DNA of 64,000 bases from Amorphophallus konjac (lineage: Eukaryota > Streptophyta > Magnoliopsida > Alismatales > Araceae). This document shows, piece after piece, positions 1 to 12,388 of the stretch. The number at the start of each line of letters is the position of its first letter. Position 1 is the first letter of the stretch. The stretch covers positions 292,564,200 to 292,628,199 of the forward strand of contig CM040125.1 in assembly GCA_022559845.1 (NCBI GenBank). Direction: 5' to 3'. The position numbers and the translations under genes were made by a program. The notes beneath the pieces were generated by a model. That model ran no database searches, was not told the origin of the DNA, and saw only the letters and a program-made list of their open reading frames with translations.

Positions 1-1
1 T

Positions 2-1369
2 CGCTTCACCCTCCGAGGATGGCAGCTTATTCACAACAGGTCAGGAGGACCTTCACAAGTGCCTCCTCTGGAGCAAGAGGCCTCCTCCACGCCGAAGTAG
101 GGAAAACCTGGGGCACGCCGTCCGCACCCGGAGACCGAAGTCCCCAGGGAGCGCCAAGACATCCTGCCATCGCGTCCCCCCAGCCCCACGGCACAACGAC
201 AGCCGGACTTATCCCTCCGTCTGCGAGAGTTCGAGAGGCGCTTCGCAGAGCAGGAGCGCACCTTATGCGCCTTGCAGAAGACCTCCCCAGCAGAGGACGA
301 GGAGAAATCCCCATTCTCTGACAATATCTTGAAGGTAGAGGTATCTCCGAGAATCCATATTCCAACCTTCAAGTCTTACGATGGCCAGGGCGACCCGACC
401 GACCACTTCGATAGCTTCGACGCCCTGATGACCCTTTACGGGGCGTCCGACGCCATCAAATGCCGAGCCTTCGTGACCACCCTAGTCCAAGGCGCCCAAG
501 CATGGTTCCGAGCCCTCGCCCCCAGATCCATCCGAGACTTCAAGTAGTTTGGGCGAGTATTTAAGGAGAGTTTCACCGGCAGCGGCCCCCCAAAGTCGGT
601 AGCGGGGCTATTGGCTCTCAAATAGGCGCAAGGGGAGAAACTCCGGGCCTACATCAACCGATTTAAGTCGGAAGCCCTAAGAATCCTCCGCCTGGATGTA
701 GCCTCGGCCATAACCGCGCTGACCGGAGGCACCCGGGATGAAAACCTCCATCGCGAACTTGTCCTCCACCGTCCCTTGACCCTTGCCGAGCTAGTGACAC
801 TGGCCTTACGCCATGCTGAGTGCGAAGAAGTTCTCAGCGCATGCCGAGGCGCAACCGGCTCGGGTCGGGAGGGGGACAATAAGCGAGGACCTGAGTCAAG
901 CTCGGGCCAAGGAAAAAGGCGGAACCGAGACGGGGAGCACAAAGAACCGTCCCATAAGTACAAGCGGTACACTCCCTTAACCGCTCCAGTGTACGAGATA
1001 TATAAAGACATCAAAGGCTCGGGCCTCCTCCGCCAACCTGAGCCAATGAGGTCGAAAAGCCGCAATCACAGCAAACATTGCCTGCTCCACAGTGACCATG
1101 GGCACCACACCGGTGATTGCCACCAGCTCCAGGATGAGATCGAGCGCCTTATCCGCCAGGGACACCTGTCCCAGTTTATGGCCGGGCATAAGGAAGACCG
1201 AGACGCCCCAAAGGAAATCGACAACGCCCCTCGCGGGGTCCACATCAACGTCATCGCTGGAGGAGCTGCATCAGGAGGAGACAGTGGCCGAGGAAGGAAG
1301 CGTCATACTGAGCGGGCGAGCCGAGCCATTAAGCCTCCCAAGGCCCCGCCAAGTGAGTCCCAGTCATAG
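2..1369 (+). pseudogene. gag: Tat gag, broken by stops
   Basis: Reading frame 2 is open from the window edge except for in-frame TAG codons at 98, 545 and 623, and it ends at TAG 1367-1369. The capsid-like part (about 340-720) has the gag wording of Tat elements: IHIPTFKSYDGQGDPTDHF, then an AQAWF motif. Past 1060 there is HCLLHSDHGHHTGDCHQL followed by an EIERLIRQGHL helix, as in Tat gag C-termini. The true start is left of the window or lost; the ATG at 19 is in another frame. At each internal TAG a glutamine codon is expected, so CAG-to-TAG change is likely. Gag passes to pol by a frame change near 1345-1369, probably a decay indel. Confidence 0.8.
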
Positions 1370-1917
1370 TCTTCTCCGACCAAGACCGGGAAGGGCTGAC
1401 CACCCCGCATGACAACGCCCTAGTCATATCGGCCACGATAAATTATTGTAACGTAGATAGGATTCTAGTTGATAATGGAAGTGCCCCTGATGTTTTATCT
1501 TATGAGTGTTTCCTTAAGATGGGGGAGAATCCGTCTAAACTCCGCCCGATCTGAAGCCCCCTTTGCGGGTTCAATGGCTAGGCCACTTATCCCGAGGGAG
1601 CCCTAAGCCTGCCGGTCAATCTCGGCACCCCACCCAAAACTATTACGGTTATGGTGGACTTCATAGTGATCAAGGGTGTGATAGCATACAACGCAATCTT
1701 CGGCCGAGGAATCCTTAGCCGAACGAAAGCGGTGCCCTCTACCTATCACCAAAAGATGAAGTTCCCCACTAAAAATGGGGTGGGGGAAGTCCGGGGTAAC
1801 CAGGCGATGGCCAGGAGGTGATATAATATCTCGGTTGAAGCCACAAAGTCGGACGGGAAGAACAAGGGCCCCCGGGAAGTCGAGAAAAAGCCCGCAACCT
1901 CCGAGCCTGGGGGCGAG
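1345..1917 (+). pseudogene. pol: Tat protease region
   Basis: Frame 1 resumes near 1345 and gives the lead-in (VFSDQDREGL) usual before Tat protease. The retropepsin active site is VDNGS at 1468-1482 (D-N-G instead of D-S/T-G, common in Tat elements). The flap and C-terminal part end in AIFGRGIL near 1690-1720. In-frame stops at TGA 1552, TAG 1579 and TGA 1819 make it non-functional. The first two fit CGA-to-TGA and CAG-to-TAG change; the third does not. It runs without a gap into the RT domain. Confidence 0.7.
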
Positions 1918-3348
1918 TTGCTAAAGGTTTTCCTAAATGATGACCCGACCCTGGGAGTAAAGATTGGAACCGACCTACCATCTGAGGTTCAGCAGCAATA
2001 CAAAGAGTTCCTTTCCGTGTACATCTGGGTCTTTGCATGGTCTGATGATCAACAACCCGGAAAATCGGAGGAGACGGTGAAGCATAAGCTCAACCTCGAC
2101 CCAACCGTGAAGCCCGTGCAACAACACAGAAGGAAGCACGCGCCAGAAAAGCAGGTGATCATCAAGGAGCAAGTCACCAAGGGGCAAAAGACTGGTATTT
2201 TTAGACCGGTCCTGTACCCGACGTGGCTGGTGAATGTCGTCTTGGTGCCAAAAGCTTTAGGAAAGTGGCGAATGTGCGTGGACTTCACCGACTTGAACAA
2301 AGCCACACCAAAGGACTGCTATCCGTTGCCGGACATCGACCAACTGGTTGACTCAACCTCGGGCAATGAGATACTCACCTTCCTGGACGCCTATTCAGGT
2401 TACCACCAGATCAGAATGGATTCAGAAGACATCGAGAAGACCGCCTTCACCACCGACTTCGGCGTATACTTCTACACCCGGATGCCTTTCGGGTTAAAGA
2501 ATGCTGGAGCCATGTACCAGAGGCTGGTCAATCATATGTTCGAAGGACAGCTCGGCCGGAATGTCGAGGCCTATATTGACGACATGCTCGTCAAGACCCC
2601 CAAGGCCGTGGACCACATCATCGACCTAGCAGAGACCTTCGACACCGTCCTGAGGTACAATATGAAGCTCAACCCCACCAAATGTGCCTTTGGAGTAAGG
2701 TCCGGGAAATTCCTAGGCTTCTTAGTCATACAGCGTGGGATCGAGGCCAACCCCGACAAGGTCCAGGCCATCCTAGACATGCGCCCACCAACCTGCATGA
2801 AGGACGTTCAACGCCTGACCGGGCGCATTGCCGCGCTCAGCAGATTCTTGTCCCATGCAGCCGAACGATGCCTACCCTTCTTCAAACTGTTGAGGGGGTC
2901 CAAAATGGCATCATCTACGTTCACATGGGACGAGGAGTGCCAAAGAGCATTCTTCGAGCTTAAGGAGTTCCTGACTTCGCCCCCGGTGTTGTCCAAGCCT
3001 GTCCCCTGCGAAGCCTTGCATCTCTACCTCTCGGCAACTCCATCCACAGTTAGCTCGGTCCTGATCAGAAATGACTTGGGAGTCGAGAGACCGGTCTACT
3101 ACACTAGCAAGGTTCTCAACGAGGCTGAAAGAAGGTACCCCGTAATCGAGAAACTCGTGCTAGCGTTGGTTACCTCGGCCAAGCGTCTTCGACCCTATTT
3201 CCAAAGGCACTCCATCATCGTGCTAACCGACAAACCACTGAAGAGGATCCTTGCCCACCCTGAAGCCTTGGGACGCCTCGTCAAGTGGGCCATCATGCTT
3301 GGGGCCTACGATATATCGTACCGGCCCCGCTCGGCTATCAAAAGATAG
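1918..3348 (+). pseudogene. pol: Tat reverse transcriptase plus first (degenerate) RNase H
   Basis: This open stretch of 476 codons holds the whole RT. It has WRMCVDFTDLNKATPKD (about residues 117-133), the LDAYSGYHQI motif, MPFGLKNAG and the catalytic YIDDML near residues 218-223 (about 2572-2590). Thumb and connection follow (LGFLVIQRGIEANPDK). An RNase H fold begins near 2990, but its first acidic position reads LYLSATPST instead of the usual aspartate. Loss of this RNase H is normal in Tat elements, where the second domain takes over. The frame stops at TAG 3346, just before the ALADFI motif, and then continues unchanged, so this stop is one point mutation. Confidence 0.88.
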
Positions 3349-3846
3349 GCGCTCGCCGACTTCATCGCCGAGAGCACCATCCCGGTCGAAGAAAATCCTC
3401 CATCCGTACCCGAGCCAACCTGGGAATTGTTCATCGATGGATCCTCCAACTCGGCCGAGAGCGGCGCTGGGATCCTCCTCAAGTCCCCCGAAGGAGCAAA
3501 GCTGCAATACGCCTTGAAGTTCAACTTCCAGGCATCCAACAACGCCTCCAAGTATGAAGCCCTTATCTCGGGAGCCCACATGGCCCAGCAGTTGGGGGGT
3601 GAGCAAGTCAGAATTCACACTGACTCCCAATTGGTCGCTATCCAGGTCAATGGCGATTACGAAGCTCGGGAAGCACCGATGGTCAAATACCTTCAGCTAG
3701 TCAGAACCGTGGCACAACAGTTCAAGAGTTTTGAGGTAGTCCGAATAGCTCGGGAGGAAAACTCCCGAGCGGATGCCCTCTTTTGGCTGGCCTCCTCTCT
3801 TGACCCCGAAGGTACTCGATCGGTCCTTCTCGAAGAGCTAGAGTGA
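3349..3846 (+). pseudogene. pol: Tat second, archaeal-type RNase H (aRH)
   Basis: This is the same frame as the RT, after the TAG at 3346. The catalytic set is visible: FIDGSS at the first aspartate (about 3430), YEAL for the glutamate, HTDSQL for the second aspartate and RADAL near the end. An extra RNase H between RH and integrase is the defining feature of Tat/Ogre/Retand elements. The domain itself is intact. The frame ends at TGA 3844, where an arginine codon (CGA) is likely in the ancestor, and further decayed codons lead to integrase. Confidence 0.85.
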
Positions 3847-4226
3847 CCGAGCACTGATTCGAAGCTCATGGCTGTTGACTCGGCCTCCCCAAGCGACTGG
3901 CGTACCCCCTATCCGTCATGGCTCTAAGACTCTCAGGAGCCTCCCGACCCTCGGGAAGCCCGAAGATTGAAGTACCAAGCTCGGTGATTCGTCATTCTGG
4001 ACGGCACTTTATACTGCAGATCCTTCTCCGGTCCCCTCCTGAAGTGCATCAGTGCTGACGAAGCCAACCGAGCGATCCAAGAGGTTCACGAAGGCCTGTA
4101 CGGAGCGCATCTAGAAGGAAGGTCGCTCGCCAGAATCTTGCTTCGGCAGGGTTATTGGTGGCCCACTCTGCAGCAAGACTGCTCAACCTACGTACAACAG
4201 TGTGACCGATGCCAGCGATTTGATCA
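3847..4226 (+). pseudogene. pol: Tat integrase N-terminal zinc-binding part, cut by an insertion
   Basis: Frame 1 continues with stops at TAA 3925 and TGA 3985, then is clean from 3988 to 4226. The HHCC zinc-binding pattern is present: VHEGLYGAH gives the two histidines and QQCDRCQRF the two cysteines. The reading stops abruptly at 4226 because a 13.3-kb block is inserted here. The sequence GATCA at 4222-4226 is repeated at 17513-17517, where the integrase continues. Confidence 0.85.
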
Positions 4227-5399
4227 TGTCACGCCCTGAGCCTCTATGACAGCGGAAGACTAGCTCGAGAAACGTGAACAGTCGACATGGTAAGTCTCTT
4301 GCAAGCAAGAATGATTAGAGCGCAAGACAATCACACACATAAATGCAATTGCACAACATTTACTCAATTTCAACTTTCATTAATAATCAAATCAAATATT
4401 CAAATACAATCACCATTTCAACTTTCTTTATCATACTAGACTCAAGAAATAAGAAAAATTACATAGACTTAATCTAAACAATGTAGACTTTCTAAGTCTT
4501 CACTCATTCTTCTTTCACTCTCGGACCCGCTATTTGAATGTTCCGAATCCGATCCTGACTCACTTCCATCTCCTGAAAAGATTAGAAATAGGTAATGAGC
4601 ACACTTGCCTAGTTGGTATCTTCGCATCAACATGATTAGCAATATTTAAATAATTAGCATTTTTGCTCTAAAGAAATAAGGTAAACTCATGCGAATGCGA
4701 TCAATCATGCGATTAAACCAAGTAACATGATGATCTTGTAAGATAGAATGAGCAAGTATGAACTAAAAGAATGTAACAAGAACATGATATGGCTTTTCAT
4801 CTTCATGAATGTAACGAGAATGTACAAGCAATACTACATAGTCATCACCCAAACATCTTTTGCTTATGCACAAGTATTTGGTGAATTTCTGTGGAATATC
4901 ATGTAACAAGCAAGAAAGTCATGTACAAGTATTTTCATGATGTCCGTGGAGCTTCACTTATTTATAGAGAAAGTACTCCCAGCGCAATGCGACGCCAGTA
5001 GCATCATACCCCATGGTTTATAATAGTATGTTTTCGGCAATCAGTCGAGGGGACTAGCATGGAGCTCTTGAACATAATCAGTGCTCGATCGCATCTTCAA
5101 GTATAAATCAAGCTACTTCCATGTTTCAAGTAGGTTCAAATAAGTTCATGATAACAATAGTTCAATGAATGAACGCTTCAATTAAGAAATGCGAGGTCAA
5201 GAATGACTTAAAACAAGGTTATGCTCATGGAAATAATTCGGCAGCATAACGGTTCATTCCTTATTTTTCCATAAATTAAATTAAGTATCTTGAACAATAT
5301 GACAAGTCCTAGACCATCAATAGTATATCTAGGAACTTTGGAATATCAACCCTTGGGTCAAACCTCGGGTTAAAACACTCAAGAACTATGCCGGTCAAT

Positions 5400-6250
5400 C
5401 AATGGGCCGTTACATGATCGTAACGGTCTATCATTGATCCGTTAGAACGACTGAATCCAGAAACAATAAAACGGACTCAGTAAATGTGACGGTCATACAT
5501 CAGACCGTTATATGAGCATGACGGTCTAATATGGATCCGTTACATATCTAGAACCAAAAACTTCGATAGTGCTTTCTAACAATTGGGCTTTCATGGTACA
5601 ACCAACTCGGCGTCCTAGTGGGAATCCCAGGCTCGTGGAGAATTACAGAGGCCTTGAAATCAGATTTCCTAGTCCATTGGAAGGAATATCCAATAGAGAG
5701 GTCCTCAAATTCAAGAATATATTCCTATAGTGCAAAAGTGTGAACTAATGGCCGTATACCGGAATATATGCCATGTACTTAGAGAAATTGACTCTATAGA
5801 TAGAAAAAAATGTGTAACGATGTGAAACCATGATAAAACTCCGTCAATATAACATGTAAAATCATGTTTAAATACAAACTATAGAGTTTTAGCTCATGAA
5901 ATTAACATAACTTAAAATGACTCAAAATGCTCAAAACATGCAAATGAATTGATCACTAAACTCCAAGTCATGAAAAATAGGTCACAACTTAGATAACTAG
6001 GCTTATTTATAAGTAAACTTGATTGTTCGTATTTCTGTCTCGGGTGGACAGGACACAGTTAATCTAACGGTCTAGAATGGACGCGTCACAGGTCTGTGAC
6101 GGTTTATCGTGGGGCCGTTACAGTGTTGTAACGCTCCAGTTATGGTCCGTTAGAGACAACAGATAAATTTAAATGTAACAGGGAATGTGACGGCTTATCG
6201 TAAGACCGTAACACGCATGTGACGGTGTAACTCTGATCCGTCAGAGCCCT
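5400..6250. repeat. Array of CCGTTAC/GTAACGG dyads in the Tekay-like LTR
   Basis: Short inverted repeats recur: CCGTTAC-6 nt-GTAACGG at 5407-5426, ACCGTTAT-6 nt-ATGACGGT at 5504-5525, GTCACA-4 nt-TGTGAC at 6085-6100, CGTTACA-4 nt-TGTAACG at 6116-6133, and an imperfect one at 6205-6226. A related pair sits near 17135-17195 at the other end of the same LTR. Between them lie single half-sites. The unit sequence is kept while the spacing varies. Confidence 0.7.
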
Positions 6251-6454
6251 GTTGACAGTATATAAAAAAAAGATCATGCTTTGAGCATATCAGGTTTTAG
6301 AGAAGACTTAACTACTCTAGCCATGATAAAATGAAGTAAAAAGGCTATATGGATGCATAGGTTATAGTGAATGAACAAGAGACTTTCTTTTAACTTCAAT
6401 TAAGGCTAAAGATATGTATGTATGCATAGTTCTATTAAAACATGATATTCATGG

Positions 6455-8747
6455 TGATGCGGGATGGACTAAGGAGACGACATTATATGGTGCCACCCTC
6501 GGACTCTAGATGAAGACACAACCAGCAACACACACCAGGGAGACACTAAGCCCGACACTACGAGCTCCTACTGGCAAAACGTCGCTAACAGAAGTGGAAG
6601 CTCACTCGTCGACCCAAGCGAGGGAAAGCGCGGACCGTGCGCGATTAAGGAACCGGCGGAGGTCAAGGGTAGTCCGACTCAACTTTCGGACTCGGATCGA
6701 GTCGTGGGACGGGTCACTCTCACTCTCACAGCGGTGACATGGACACACGGGCTAGTACATACACTCTCGGCAGCGGCCTAAGACCATATACTAGCTAAGC
6801 AATGTAATGCCAAGGAGTTAAGACCTTTACCTCCACGCACCCGGTGTGGCGAAGACACCCCGGCTAACTTACGGACCCCCGGTTAACATAATTCACAGCG
6901 GTACAAAGAGATTCGACCCACTCCACGCAGGCAGGTAAAAGGTCACATGTGGGGCCCGGGGATCACGCAAATCAAGTTGACGGGCAGCATCTTGATGTCG
7001 TCTCGACGCGTCGAACTCCGCGTTCTCGTGCCTTCCGGACGGCGCAATCAATGGGCTGTGGGGCCCACACGCTGTCCTATCCTTCGGGTCTGGCGGGGTG
7101 GGCCCCGCTGTAATGGGGACCCCTGGCAGTGCGCTTCCTGGACGGCGGCCAACCGGCGACACTCACCGGAGGCCGGGTGCCTCCGGTTCCCAAGTGGAGA
7201 GGATGCTGTCCATGAGCTGATGTTGCTGTTTCAGCAGCGCGCGCCCCGGCGAAAATGGCCGCTGCGATCGGCCCCGTCGCCAGAATGCAACGAAACCAGC
7301 GCCGTTGGAAAGAGGATTCGAAATCATTCAATCTAGGGCCAGTGGACTCTTCTGAACCTGCGCGGACCTAGGCTTTAACTATTTTTCAATTCTCTGCTCC
7401 ACAGCTCCCGAAATCTCAGATCAGCATATCAGTTTTCTATAAATGGCCATTGACCGCCTACGTACATTTGGATTCAGGCTTTGAGCTCGTCTTAGAAGTT
7501 GTAGGGAATCAAACCACGGAACGGGGACTATTTTGAGAATTTAATTTGGAGGGGGCTGCGATTTGTTATGATTTTTGGGGTGACCGGTGGTCAGAGCTGG
7601 GAACAGGAGGACAGAACTGTAGATGGGTCTGAGAACGATTTTTAGAAAATATGAGATGGGCGAATAAAAAATTAAGAAAAATTGTGGATTGAGGGGTGGA
7701 TGGGTGGAACCCCCAGTAAAATTGGGCGAACTAACAGAGATCAAAAAGTGGATGTAAGACGTGAAACTCATGGCGGAGGTGAACCTGGACAGAACTCTGG
7801 CAGAACCGAAATGGAAGAGTGGACGAAAATCAAAAAATAGGAAATAGGATCTGAATGCTGGCCTGATTTTTGTGGGCGGATAGGAACACCCCAGGAACAA
7901 CTCCTCCAAACTTGGTAGCCAAATGAGCTCGGGGAAGACCTGTGAATTTCGAGCAAGCTGTTGTGGTACTGTGTAGGCAGAACTTCGTTGACGGCGATGG
8001 CGGTGCGGTGGCGGCTCGTGGCGGCGGCGGCGATCGTCGGAACCGATACACGTGGCGTCACACCTCAGAATGGAAGCCTTCACAGCATCCAAGGGGGAGA
8101 GAGGAGGGAGAGAGGGGTGCGCCCAAGGCTGCTCAAGGGGTTTTTCCAACTTTCAAATGGCATTAATTCAAGAAAATGGTAATTACATGCCTTATATATG
8201 ACTCCCACCAAACTCATCCTCCACCGTTGGATCTAGGGGTTGGGGATGGATGGCTAGGATAAAGTTTGATCAAAATACAACAAAATATTAAACAAAAAGG
8301 GGAGGGGGGCGCACCTTGACCAAGGAGGATCAAGGGGGGGACATGGTAGGTGGGGTTGGTGGCCTCCCATGTGGACTTTTCAAGTCCATTGTCCCCCTCC
8401 CTTGGCCCACCCTTCTAGAAGCCTCCATGGAGGGTTGACTGACCCCACAGGGGCCCTAGAGCTGAGGTGGCCCAATGGGAGTGGAGTGGGGACCCGTGGG
8501 ACCCAGGGATCCCCATTTTGCACGTAAGCCCCTCGAACTATCTAAATTACACACTGACGAAAAGAAAATAAAATACATTACACACAAATAAAAATCCCCA
8601 AAAAATATGATAAATGCTATGACTCAGTGGGGAACCTCCAGACTGTCTCCGAGCCATAGGGATGCTGAGGTGGCTCGAGTCGTGCTCCTCGTGCGGTACC
8701 GGTGGCTCGCCGGCTCGTGTCTCGCATGCGCTCGGGTGTCCGCACTA
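6455..8747 (-). repeat. 3' LTR of the CRM-like element
   Basis: This copy is downstream of pol in the element's sense. It aligns with 14136-16427, over long parts at a constant offset of 7,680. Its sense-strand start reads TAGTGCGG where the other copy has TGGTGCGG, so the terminal TG is mutated here. The pol reading frame runs about 124 bp into this LTR, to a stop at 8624-8626. Confidence 0.92.
8191..8198 (-). promoter_or_regulatory. TATA box in the 3' LTR of the CRM-like element
   Basis: The minus strand reads TATATAAG about 550 bp inside the LTR. The matching site in the 5' LTR (15871-15878) reads TACATAAG. Confidence 0.45.
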
Positions 8748-9982
8748 ATTCTCCCCGGGTGGGAGAAACTCGACCCTGTCGAGTAAGGGTCTGCATCGCT
8801 CCGGTATCGCTCAAGAAGATCCGGATCAATCCGCTGCAACTCTCCATGTGTGATCCATGTGTCCTCAGTAGCGGGCCGTCCTCTCCATCACACTAGGTAG
8901 CGCGGGTAAGATCCACTCCTGGTAACTGTCACTTGCTCGTCCAGTATACGATCTATATGCTCACGCTGCCGTAAAAAAGGGGCTGGAGGTGGAAGTGGAC
9001 ACTCAGGTGTGGGATCACTCTCAAGGGGAGGAGATGGCTCAAAAGGCTCACTAGGGATCACCGCTGGGTCCCTATATGCAACAAGATCTGATACATTGAA
9101 AGTAGAGCTTATACCATATTCCTCGGGCAGGTCCACAACATACGCATTGGATCCAACGCGTTTCAACACTCTAAAGGGACCGGCTCTGCGAGCTTGCAAC
9201 TTCTTAACGGTTCCAGAGGGAAACTGTTTAGGTCTTACCCTGATCATGACGTATTCGCCCTCGTGGAACTCTCGGTGGTGTCGGTGGGCATCGGCTAACT
9301 CCTTGTACCGTGCATTGCTGGCCTCAATGTGACGACGGATGTCGTCATGCAAACTCCTAATATGCCTAGCAAACGACTCAACCGACTTTGACACTCTAGC
9401 ATGGATAGGTATGGGCACAAGGTCAACGGGTTTCCTAGGCCTACGACCTGTGACAATCTCAAATGGGCTCATGCCGGTAGACCTATTCACCGAATCATTA
9501 TATGCAAACTCAGCCATGGGTAGAATGAGATCCCAATCCCCAATGCGGTCCCTAACAAGACACCTCAAAAGATCACCCAGACTCCTATTGACCACCTCGG
9601 TCTGACCATCTGTCTGGGGATGATATGCAGTAGAAAACTTGAGGTGAGTACCCATCATATGCCATAGTGTCTTCCAAAAATAGGAAGTGAACCTAACATC
9701 ACGGTCAGACACAATAGTGCGAGGCAACCCGAACTTGCACACCACATGCGTAAGGAAAAGGCGGGCTACCCTCGAAGCATCCGAAGTCTTCGAGCAAGGA
9801 ATAAAGAGGGCCATCTTCGAGAAACAGTGAACCACCACATAGACCAAATCATGCTTCCTGGAGGTACGTGGCAGTCCCAAAACAAAGTCCATGCTAACAT
9901 CCTGCCACGGGACATCAGGCACGGGAAGAGGCGTATAAAGGCCCGAGCTTTGCTTCTTCATCTTGGCCGTAGCACATGTACG
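8624..9982 (-). pseudogene. pol: CRM-like integrase core, GPF motif and chromodomain tail reading into the 3' LTR
   Basis: The frame continues after the TGA at 9983. The DDE core is complete: MDFVLGLP, VSDRDVRF and TDGQTEVVNR. A GPF module follows (RAGPFRVLKRVGSNAYVVDLP). The tail IDRILDEQVTVTRSGSYPRYLV is the start of a chromodomain of the type seen in CRM elements. A TGA at 8888-8890 interrupts it (CGA expected, as in YLVRW). The same frame then runs on through TWITHGELQRIDPDLLERY to a stop at 8624-8626, inside the 3' LTR. This tail would target integration in a working element, in CRM elements to centromeric chromatin. Confidence 0.87.
8748..8756 (-). other. Polypurine tract of the CRM-like element
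   Basis: GGGGAGAAT on the minus strand directly abuts the 3' LTR. It lies inside the reading frame that codes for the chromodomain tail, so the same bases serve as plus-strand primer and as codons. Confidence 0.6.
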
Positions 9983-12388
9983 TCACTGAGCCACGATGTT
10001 AGCAACATCGCGCTTTAAGCTCGACCAATAAAATCGATGCTCCACTGCCTCAATAGTCTTGTTCCGACCAAAGTGGCCGGCTAGACCTCCCGCATGTAGT
10101 TCCCACACTAAGAAATCTCGAACCGAAGTTCGGGGAACACATAGCCTGCTACCTCGAAAGAGGTAACCCTCCTGAAGCACATACTCATCAAGGTCTCTCG
10201 AGGGTCCGGCCTGGAGAGTGGTAAAAATCTGACCGAAGTCAGGACAATCAACATAGGCCTCCTTCATCTTCTCTAACCCTATGACCTCGGCACTCATGGT
10301 GGTAAGCAAACATGCTCGCCGACTCAAGGCATCAGCCACCTTGTTTTCCACTCCAGCCTTATGTTTAAGCACAAAGGTGAACTGCTGGAGATACTCGACC
10401 CAACGACTGTGACGCGAGTTCAGCTTCTTTTGGGAGTGGAGATACCTCAATGCCTCGTGATCGGTGTATAGGACAAACTCCTGATGTAAAAGATAGTGCC
10501 TCCAATGCCTAAGAGCCTGAACAATTGCGTAGAATTCTTTATCATATGTGGAATATCGCAGTTTCGCGTCATTCAGCTTCTCGCTGAAATATGCGATCGG
10601 GTGGGACTCCTGACTCAAAACTCCTCCAATTCTCACGCCCGACGCATCACAAGAGACCTCAAACACCTTCGAGAAATCAGGTAGTCGAAGGATAGGTGTC
10701 TGGGTCATGCGCTCCTTGATGTCCTTGAAGGTGGTAGATGTGGCCTTCGTCCATACAAATGTGCCCTTACGGATGCAATCCGTGATCGGGGCAGTGACGG
10801 AGCTAAATCCGCGGATGAAGCGACGATAGAACGTCGCAAGACCATGAAAGCTGCGGACATCATGAACGGTACAGGGTTCCAACCACTCAACAATGGCCCG
10901 GACCTTCTCCGGATCAGCGGAGACCCCCGTACTAGACACAATGAAACCCAAGAAGGTAAGCTGAGGTGTCATGAAGGCACACTTCTGTGGGTTCGCAAAC
11001 AGCTGCTCTCGCCGAAGAAGTAGACAGACATGCCGAAGGTGGTCTAAGTGGTCCCCTGTGGTGCGGCTATAGATAAGGATATCATCAAAATACACCACTA
11101 CAAAGACTCCAATGAAAGGTCGAAGGACCTGAGTCATGAGCCGCATGAAAGTGCTAGGGGCATTAGTCAACCCAAAAGGCATGACCAACCACTCATATAG
11201 ACCGTCCTTGGTCTTAAATGCGGTCTTCCACTCATCACCTGGCCTAATCCTCACCTGATGGTAGACACTCTTAAGATCGATCTTCGAAAAGATAGTGGCA
11301 CCTGCCATCATGTCCAGTATGTCATCAAGGCGGAGAATAGGGAACCTGTACTTCACGGTGATTTTGTTGATGGCACGACTATCAATGCACATTCTCCACG
11401 TGCCATCCTTCTTCGGGGCGAGTAATGCAGGTACAGCACATGGACTCATGCTGTCCCGAATAGACCCTCTCTGCACTAACTCATCGACCTGCCGTTTAAG
11501 CTCGGCATGCTCCGTGGGACTCATGCGATAATGAGGAAGGTTGTGCAAAGAAGAGCCCGGAACAAGGTCGATGGCATGCTGAATATCCCGCACAGGTGGG
11601 AGTCCCTCGGGAAGCTCATCGGGAAAGACATCAGCATACTCCTGCAGAATGGGAACAACCTCGGGTGGGAGCTCACCCTCGGAGTCCCGCTCCACCTCTC
11701 GGACCGTAATGGCAAACACCGGACAGCCCTGACTAAGCTCCTGCTCCATTTCCCGGGAGCTAATCATCATCAATCTCCTCGTCAAGGGCTCTCTTGGGCC
11801 AGAGGTAACGGTCATAGCCCGAGCTGGGGATGGGGTACTAGGCCCGGGAACGGAAGGCTTCGGAGTACTAGGGCCAGTAGGACCCCTGACTGATGGGCTC
11901 CTGGGCCGAACGGGTTGGAGGGTGACCCGCTGGCCAGCGTGGTCGAAGGTACAGGTGTTCGACCGGCCGTGGAGCATGGCATCCCAGTCAAATAACCACG
12001 GCCTACCAAGAATGATACTGCCCACTTCCATGGGGAGAACATCACACCAGATCCCGTCACGGTAGGAGTGGAGCTGCAGCGGGACCAAGCATCGTAGCCT
12101 GACCGAAATGGAAGTGGTATCCACCCATGATACCTGATAGGGACAAGGATGGTCTACGGGTGTGAGACCAAGATGGGCGACAGCGTTCGTGGAGATTGCA
12201 TTGATACAACTCCCGCTATCGATGACCACCTTGCAAATTTGCTTTCCCAGCCTATAGAATACATGAAGTATAGTAGTCCGACGCCAGTCATCACTGACCT
12301 GCGGCTGGGTGAGGATACATCTGACGACCCCCACGTGGGTATCGTCCGAATGCTGGGCATCCTGGGCCTCACCTCCCATCTCATAGTA
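9983..12388 (-). pseudogene. pol: CRM-like pol: protease, RT, RNase H, start of integrase
   Basis: This is the same frame as gag, with ATG at 12379. In order: protease with VIDSGS (about residue 55); RT with WRMCIDSRAINKITVKYR, MPFGLTNAPSTFMRLM and the catalytic YFDD; RNase H with CDAS, KEFYAI, TDHEAL and VADALSRR; then the integrase zinc region with HAGGLAGHFG. The stop TGA at 9983-9985 falls at the first cysteine expected in the CxxC pair (the next codons read RTC), so one base change destroyed the zinc finger and the frame together. RT wording fits the CRM group of chromoviruses. Confidence 0.9.

Noticed and set aside
7541..8149. 202-codon minus-strand open frame in the CRM-like LTR
   Set aside because: The copy in the other LTR is cut to 131 codons by a stop, differences look random by codon position, and the stretch lies in the leader downstream of the TATA box. 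No domain.
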